Assembly: GCA_000470055.1 (NCBI GenBank)
Contig: HG326877.1
Coordinates: 943,661 to 1,007,660 of the forward strand
Reading direction: 5' to 3'
DNA length: 64,000 nt
Source: Campylobacter coli 76339
GTDB lineage: Bacteria; Campylobacterota; Campylobacteria; Campylobacterales; Campylobacteraceae
The notes under the pieces were generated by a model, which did no database searches, was not told where the DNA came from, and saw nothing but the letters and a program-made list of their open reading frames with translations. How positions within the stretch are numbered: position 1 is the first letter of the stretch; every line of letters starts with the position of its first letter. Position numbers and translations under genes: made by a program. Shown piece by piece: positions 59,292 to 64,000 of the stretch.

Positions 59292-60563
59292 ATGCAAAAT
59301 GCAAAACCTATACGATGGTTTACTTTTATTGTTTTAGTGATTGGTGGGGGAACGGTTTTTAAACTTTCTTCTTTAAAAGATGCTTTTTATGTACCTATGC
59401 AGGAATTTATGAATCTTAGCAATACTCAAATCGGACTTGCACTTTCGGTATATGGGATAGTTCAGACTGTAGGAAATTTTGCTTCTATTTATATAGCAGA
59501 TAGATTTTCCAAAAAAATTCTTATTCCTTTTTCATTGATTTGCGTTGGCTTAGTGGGAATTTATATTTCTACTTTTCCTTCATTTTATGGAATTTTGATT
59601 GCTTGGGGTTTGCTTTCTTTATTTGGTGAAGTGGTGTATTGGCCTGTGCTTTTAAAGGCTATTCGTTTACTTGGAGACTCTACTCAACAAGGAAGACTTT
59701 TTGGATTCTTAGAAGCAGGTCGTGGGATTATAGACACTATAGTCGCTTTTAGTGCTTTGGGAATTTTTTTACTTTTAGGATCGGGAGCGGGTGGATTTAA
59801 GGCTGCTATACTTTTTTATAGTGCTTGTGTAATTATTGCGGGTATATTAGCGTATTTTCTACTTGAAGATGATAAGATCAGCACTAAAGATGACGAGGGG
59901 CATGAAATCAGTAAAAATAAAGCTGCTTGGAATGGGGTTATAAAAGCTGTTAAAACACCTGAAATTTGGGTAGTTTCTTTGACAATTTTTACTATTTATT
60001 CAGTGTATTGTGGACTTACATATTTTATACCTTTTTTAAAAGATATTTATGGTATGCCAGTAGCTTTGGTGGGTGCTTATGGTATTATCAATCAATATAC
60101 CTTAAAATTGGTTGGAGGGCCAATTGGAGGCTATTTGGCAGATAAGACTTTCCGTTCTTCTACAAGATACTTGCGCTTTGCTCTTATTTTGGCTGCGGTT
60201 GCAATTTTAATTTTTATTTTTATGCCGCATGAAAAGTTAAATATTTATTTTGGAATGAGTTTAACTTTAGGGTTTGCAGCTATTGTTTTTACTATGCGTG
60301 CTACATTTTTTGCTCCTGTGGATGAGATTGAAATGCCAAGAGAGATCAGTGGTGCTGCGATGAGTATAGCTTGTATATTTGGTTATTCTCCACAACTTTT
60401 TTGTTTCGCGCTTTATGGTTTTATTATAGATCAGTTTAAAGGTTTATTGGGATATCAAATCGTTTTTGCCTTAATGGGATTTTTTGCGATTTGTGGAGTG
60501 ATTATAACAACTATTTTGCTTAGGATGATAGCGAAGAAAAAAAGATTACAAGGAGCAAGATGA
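59292..60563 (+). CDS. Major facilitator superfamily transporter, YihN-like
   Basis: This is a predicted 12-helix MFS importer of 423 residues. LKDAFYVPMQEFMNLSNTQIGLALSVYG and the loop-2 motif IADRFSKK after helix 2, then GRLFGFLEAGRG, resemble the E. coli YihN-type transporters as I remember them. The central cytoplasmic loop (KISTKDDEGHEISKNK) is short. The substrate is unknown; the overlapping isomerase suggests a sugar or sugar acid. The strong GGGAGGA ribosome site is 9 bases before ATG. It is not present at this place in C. jejuni NCTC 11168, as far as I recall. Confidence 0.8.
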   Translation: MQNAKPIRWFTFIVLVIGGGTVFKLSSLKDAFYVPMQEFMNLSNTQIGLALSVYGIVQTVGNFASIYIADRFSKKILIPFSLICVGLVGIYISTFPSFYGILIAWGLLSLFGEVVYWPVLLKAIRLLGDSTQQGRLFGFLEAGRGIIDTIVAFSALGIFLLLGSGAGGFKAAILFYSACVIIAGILAYFLLEDDKISTKDDEGHEISKNKAAWNGVIKAVKTPEIWVVSLTIFTIYSVYCGLTYFIPFLKDIYGMPVALVGAYGIINQYTLKLVGGPIGGYLADKTFRSSTRYLRFALILAAVAILIFIFMPHEKLNIYFGMSLTLGFAAIVFTMRATFFAPVDEIEMPREISGAAMSIACIFGYSPQLFCFALYGFIIDQFKGLLGYQIVFALMGFFAICGVIITTILLRMIAKKKRLQGAR

Positions 60564-61564
60564 TGAAAATTGGTTTAGAAACAGAAAGTATGCACCTTTG
60601 GTTTCAAAATGGCAGAATGGATATATTTTCTTATATCGATTTTGCTCAAGAGCTAGGTTGTGATGGCATTATTATAAATATTATCAAAGATTTTGGCTTG
60701 GATGAAGAGTGGGGCTGCTTGGGAAGCAACGATGAGAGTCATCTTAAAAAAATTAAAGAAAAATTAGACACGTATGGTATGTATTGCGAGATTGATTCTA
60801 AGGGTTTTGATAAGGATAAATTTGAAAAAATTGCGAAAGTTTCTCAGCTTTTAGGGGTTAAAATCATCCGTTCTTATGTGCCCTTGACAGACAAAAATAA
60901 AAAGGTTAAAAATGCTAGCGATGGAGCTTATGATGATTCTAAAATCACGGCCAAATTTGATAAGAGTGAATTTTTAAGTGTGGTAGATGAGATCAAGGTT
61001 TTAATTCCGCTTTTAGAAGAGTATGATTTAAAACTTGCTATTGAAAATCATGAATATCAAACTTCTGATGATTTGCTTGAATTATTAAATTTGATTCATC
61101 ATCCTAGAATAGGATTTTTATATGATTTTGGGAATTCAATGATGGCTTATGAAGAGCCTATTAAAGCTTGTGAGAATATGGCTAAGCATACTTTTAGTAC
61201 ACATTGTAAAGATCATATCGTATTTGTAGAAGATGATACTAAGTATGTATGTGGTGTGCCTTTGGGTGAGGGAAATTTGGATATTAAGGCCTGTGTGGAA
61301 ATTTTAAAACAAGCCGGACTGGATCGTATCAATGTAGAACAATGCTATCCTTATTGCGCTACTTTTAAGAGAGAAGAGGGTGCAGGTGGGGTTAAAGAGC
61401 TGGGCAAAGGAGCTTTTAAAATCGAAAAGCCCTTGTTTAATGACTTAAAAGCAATGCAGTATTATTACCCTCAAGAAGTCTCTAAAGAGCATCTAGAAAG
61501 ACTTTTAATTTTGCAAAAAGAGGGTTGTGAAAGAAGTGTGAAATATCTAAAGAGTATTATATAA
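60560..61564 (+). CDS. TIM-barrel sugar phosphate isomerase/epimerase family protein
   Basis: This is an AP-endonuclease-2/xylose-isomerase-like TIM barrel. Metal-ligand candidates fall at the strand ends in the family order: glutamate and histidine in LAIENHEYQ, aspartate in LYDFGNSM, histidines in STHCKDH, and glutamate in NVEQCYPY near the end. The substrate cannot be read from sequence. ATG 60560 overlaps the MFS stop, so the two form a transport-plus-isomerisation pair. The stop overlaps the convergent VirK-like gene by 8 bases. Length is 334. Confidence 0.8.
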   Translation: MMKIGLETESMHLWFQNGRMDIFSYIDFAQELGCDGIIINIIKDFGLDEEWGCLGSNDESHLKKIKEKLDTYGMYCEIDSKGFDKDKFEKIAKVSQLLGVKIIRSYVPLTDKNKKVKNASDGAYDDSKITAKFDKSEFLSVVDEIKVLIPLLEEYDLKLAIENHEYQTSDDLLELLNLIHHPRIGFLYDFGNSMMAYEEPIKACENMAKHTFSTHCKDHIVFVEDDTKYVCGVPLGEGNLDIKACVEILKQAGLDRINVEQCYPYCATFKREEGAGGVKELGKGAFKIEKPLFNDLKAMQYYYPQEVSKEHLERLLILQKEGCERSVKYLKSII

Positions 61565-62414
61565 ACAAGCTTTGATCTAAAGCTTGTTTGATTTCTTCAA
61601 GCATGGCAAAGCGTTTTTTATACATTGAACGCTTGCTGCTTGGAATTTCTTCAAGATTTTTTCGTTTGTGAGAAAGTTCATAATATAAATGATTATTGAT
61701 CTTGACAAGCTTTCCCCCATTTTCTAGCCAAATTTTTTGATAATCAACAAAATAGCCTTTATCCTCTCCTTTTTGAGAGCGGATTTGATTTTTTTCATGG
61801 ACTCCAAGCGTGGCATCGAGTTTTAAAGATACACAAAGCATTTTAATACACTCTATAAGCAGGGCAATAGGACGTAATCCGTAGTATTTTTTTGTAAAGA
61901 TTTTATTGATATCTAAAACATTAAAATCGGAGTATTGATAACCTTGTATGCAAGAAATTAAAAGTTTATTGTCTAGGGTAAAACAAAAACAGCATTGTTC
62001 GATTGTGCGTTTTTGATATCTTAAAGAAAGTGCCCAAAAACCCTCTTCGGATACATGACGATTGCTTCCTAAGTAGAGTTCAAAATCTTCATCAAATTTG
62101 AAAATAATTTGATCTTGGGGTAGAAATTTAAAACTTTCAAGCCCCTTGTTTACATCATAAATCAAAGTTTTAACACGCTCATTAGCGCTAAAGCTTTTAT
62201 CGCAAAATCTTCTTGTGACATTGTAGCAAGCATCGGGTCTATTTGAAAAAAAGTTCTTTAGGTGTTCATTTCCTTTTATATTGAGCGTTTTTTCAAGAAA
62301 TTTAACTTGAGGATAGTATAAAAATTTTCTAGAATAAAATCGCATATGACGCCAAAAAATAGTACTTTTGGATTTGTCATTAAAATTAGGTATAGGAAAT
62401 TTAAATAAATTCAT
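61557..62414 (-). CDS. VirK/YbjX (DUF535) family protein
   Basis: The 285-residue protein resembles the DUF535 VirK/YbjX family. WALSLRYQKRTIEQCCFCF, LLISCIQGYQ and GLRPIALLIECIKMLC are the conserved blocks, followed by LGVHEKNQIRS. VirK-family members affect surface protein or lipid properties in enteric bacteria and, in C. jejuni, survival of host antimicrobial peptides. The mechanism is unknown. It overlaps rseP by 4 bases. Confidence 0.8.
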   Translation of the reverse strand: MNLFKFPIPNFNDKSKSTIFWRHMRFYSRKFLYYPQVKFLEKTLNIKGNEHLKNFFSNRPDACYNVTRRFCDKSFSANERVKTLIYDVNKGLESFKFLPQDQIIFKFDEDFELYLGSNRHVSEEGFWALSLRYQKRTIEQCCFCFTLDNKLLISCIQGYQYSDFNVLDINKIFTKKYYGLRPIALLIECIKMLCVSLKLDATLGVHEKNQIRSQKGEDKGYFVDYQKIWLENGGKLVKINNHLYYELSHKRKNLEEIPSSKRSMYKKRFAMLEEIKQALDQSLFI

Positions 62415-63514
62415 TGCATCACTCTCATGATATCGTTAAATGTTGCAAAAACCATCAAGCTTAAAAGCAAAGCCATTCCTCCATAGCTAAGGTATTCAAA
62501 AGCTCTTGGTGGAACTTTGCGTCTAAAAATCATTTCATAAAGATTAAAAAGTATATGTCCTCCATCTAGCATAGGGATAGGCAAGAGATTTAAAATTCCC
62601 AAATTGATAGAGATTAAAGCGGTAATAAATAGCAATATAACCAAACTTTTCTCAGCTGCTTTTGAGGTAAGTTCGGTCATGGTAATGATACCGCCTAAAT
62701 TTTTAGCTTCCACTTCACCACTTATGAGTTTAACGATACCTTTTACTATAAGAGTAGAAGCCTTAATGCTCTCATCTAAAGCATAACTTATACTTTGCAT
62801 GCCTTGATGATAGATTATAGCGGTGCTTCCACTAGGGCTTACTCCAAGCTGAGCTTTTGGAACAATTTGTCCAAAATCATTATAAGCTTGTCCGAGTTTT
62901 GGAGTGATGATAAATTCTAAATTCTCTCCTTTTCTATCGATAAGAATTTTTAAGGGTTCAAGACTTAGATGATCAGAAATTTTATCAAAACTTTGAATTT
63001 TTATACCATTTATAGCAAGTATGGTATCGTTATTTTCAAGTCCTGCTAAAGCTGCAGCTGAATTAGGTGCGATATTTCCTATTTGTGGGCTTAGCTTTTG
63101 TATGCCCAAATTTCCTATGGCTATGTAAAGTAAAAAGGCTAGAAAAAGATTGAAAAAAGGTCCCGCAAAAAGAATATAAATTTTTTTTATAGGGCTTAAA
63201 ATGCTATAACTATCCTGATCTTGATTTTCTAAACCAGGCCGCATATCATCTTGCCCTTTAAGTTTAACATAACCACCCAATGGTAAAGCACTCAAGCGAT
63301 ATTTAGTGCCTTTAAATTCGCGTTCAAGCAAACTTTGCCCAAAACCTATGCTAAAAACTTCTACTTTAACACCTAAGGATTTTGCTGCTAAAAAATGTCC
63401 TAGTTCATGAAAGAAAATCAAAAAAGAAATAACCAAGATGGTTGCTAAAAATTCTATGGAGTAAAAATTAAAACCAAGAATTAAAATCAAAACTAAAAAA
63501 AGTAAAGATTTCAT
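62411..63514 (-). CDS. rseP: RseP-type site-2 membrane metalloprotease
   Basis: This intramembrane zinc protease (M50) has HELGHFLAAK at residues 41-50 inside helix 1 and the third ligand in NLLPIPMLDGGHIL. A single PDZ domain lies between (IGNIAPNSAAALAGLENNDTILAINGIKIQ). It probably clips signal peptides or anti-sigma-like substrates. Length is 367. It overlaps pgsA by 4 bases. Confidence 0.92.
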   Translation of the reverse strand: MKSLLFLVLILILGFNFYSIEFLATILVISFLIFFHELGHFLAAKSLGVKVEVFSIGFGQSLLEREFKGTKYRLSALPLGGYVKLKGQDDMRPGLENQDQDSYSILSPIKKIYILFAGPFFNLFLAFLLYIAIGNLGIQKLSPQIGNIAPNSAAALAGLENNDTILAINGIKIQSFDKISDHLSLEPLKILIDRKGENLEFIITPKLGQAYNDFGQIVPKAQLGVSPSGSTAIIYHQGMQSISYALDESIKASTLIVKGIVKLISGEVEAKNLGGIITMTELTSKAAEKSLVILLFITALISINLGILNLLPIPMLDGGHILFNLYEMIFRRKVPPRAFEYLSYGGMALLLSLMVFATFNDIMRVMQ

Positions 63515-64000
63515 TGTAGTTTTCCCTTGCTTTGTTTGATATAGCTAAAAATATACTCAAATCCTGAGTAAAGCGTAAGAAATAAAGCAATATAAAGTAA
63601 AATATCCCCTCCTATCCATTCCATGGTTAAAAATCCTATGGCTATCATTTGAAAAGTTGTTTTTAATTTTCCAGTAAAAGAGGCATTAACATTTAAATTT
63701 TCACTTACCATAACCACGCGAAAACCCGTAATAAAAAATTCACGCACTAAGATAAGATAAACAACCCATTCATTAGCTTTTCCTGATAAAAGAAGCCCTA
63801 AAAAAGCTGCTAGAGTTAACATTTTATCTGCTAAAGGATCTAAAATTCCACCAAGTTTTGTGGTTTGTTGCAAGGTTCTAGCTATAAAGCCGTCAAAAAA
63901 ATCACTCAAGGCTGCCAAAGCAAAAGTCAAAGCAGCAAAATAATTAATCCAGCTTTGATGTATATTGTCAAATTCATGACTCAATAAAAAAAAGAGCAAG
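63511..64000 (-). CDS. pgsA: PgsA, phosphatidylglycerophosphate synthase, 5'-truncated by window edge
   Basis: This CDP-alcohol phosphatidyltransferase starts the phosphatidylglycerol branch. The signature DFFDGFIARTLQQTTKLGGILDPLADK is complete. The frame runs off the window end; TTG 63999 is not the start, since family members carry about 15-20 more residues. The C-terminal helices are present. Confidence 0.93.
   Translation of the reverse strand, partial: LLFFLLSHEFDNIHQSWINYFAALTFALAALSDFFDGFIARTLQQTTKLGGILDPLADKMLTLAAFLGLLLSGKANEWVVYLILVREFFITGFRVVMVSENLNVNASFTGKLKTTFQMIAIGFLTMEWIGGDILLYIALFLTLYSGFEYIFSYIKQSKGKLQ

Overview
The window is chromosomal DNA from a thermophilic Campylobacter. 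It is AT-rich and gene-dense, genes overlap by a few bases, and it carries the N-linked glycosylation (pgl) locus, a ctsT pseudopilin gene, fliW/csrA and a two-PAS energy-taxis receptor. Gene order from gne to pgsA is, from memory, essentially that of C. jejuni NCTC 11168 Cj1131c to Cj1067 read in reverse. PglB and other pgl proteins differ from the C. jejuni sequences I remember more than strain variation would allow, so C. coli or another close relative is my best guess. No tool was used to confirm this.

Layout. 1-12979: pgl operon on + (gne, pglK, H, I, J, B, A, C, D, E, F). It makes UDP-diNAcBac (PglF, E, D), builds the heptasaccharide on undecaprenyl phosphate (PglC, A, J, H, I), flips it (PglK) and transfers it to protein (PglB). 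13198-17743: cheY, prmA, ftsH, psd, pssA. 17740-21094: DUF455 ferritin-like gene, msrB, marC, PAS-PAS methyl-accepting protein. 21092-33316, on -: aat, clpA, clpS, a thioredoxin-like lipoprotein, smpB, ispE, csrA, truB, a UvrD/Rep helicase, an SspB-like protein, pepF, pyrB, sstT. 33467-52015, mostly +: metK, lnt (-), yajC-secD-secF, leuS, lptE, a degenerate-GGDEF protein, folC, a Csd1-like peptidase, bactofilin, mfd, a DUF815 ATPase, magIII-like, thiD, thiE, hemD. 52008-54546, on -: a pseudopilin cluster, proC, fliW. 54711-57749: bamD, lon. 57805-59011, on -: rpsR-ssb-rpsF. 59292-61564, on +: an MFS transporter and a TIM-barrel sugar isomerase/epimerase, an apparent accessory pair between rpsF and the VirK-like gene. 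61557-64000, on -: VirK-like, rseP, partial pgsA.

Two things stand out. First, five genes (pglK, ftsH, aat, the thioredoxin-like lipoprotein and the essential rpsR) each carry an apparent +1 frameshift, and in each one base less in a single A/T homopolymer restores the expected family protein. That pattern points to sequencing or assembly error more than biology. Second, pglG and wlaJ, which I recall inside the C. jejuni NCTC 11168 locus, are absent, while the MFS/isomerase pair is an addition. I found no rRNA, tRNA, CRISPR array, insertion sequence or prophage. There is no gene-free stretch over 300 bases; the longest gap is 59012-59291.
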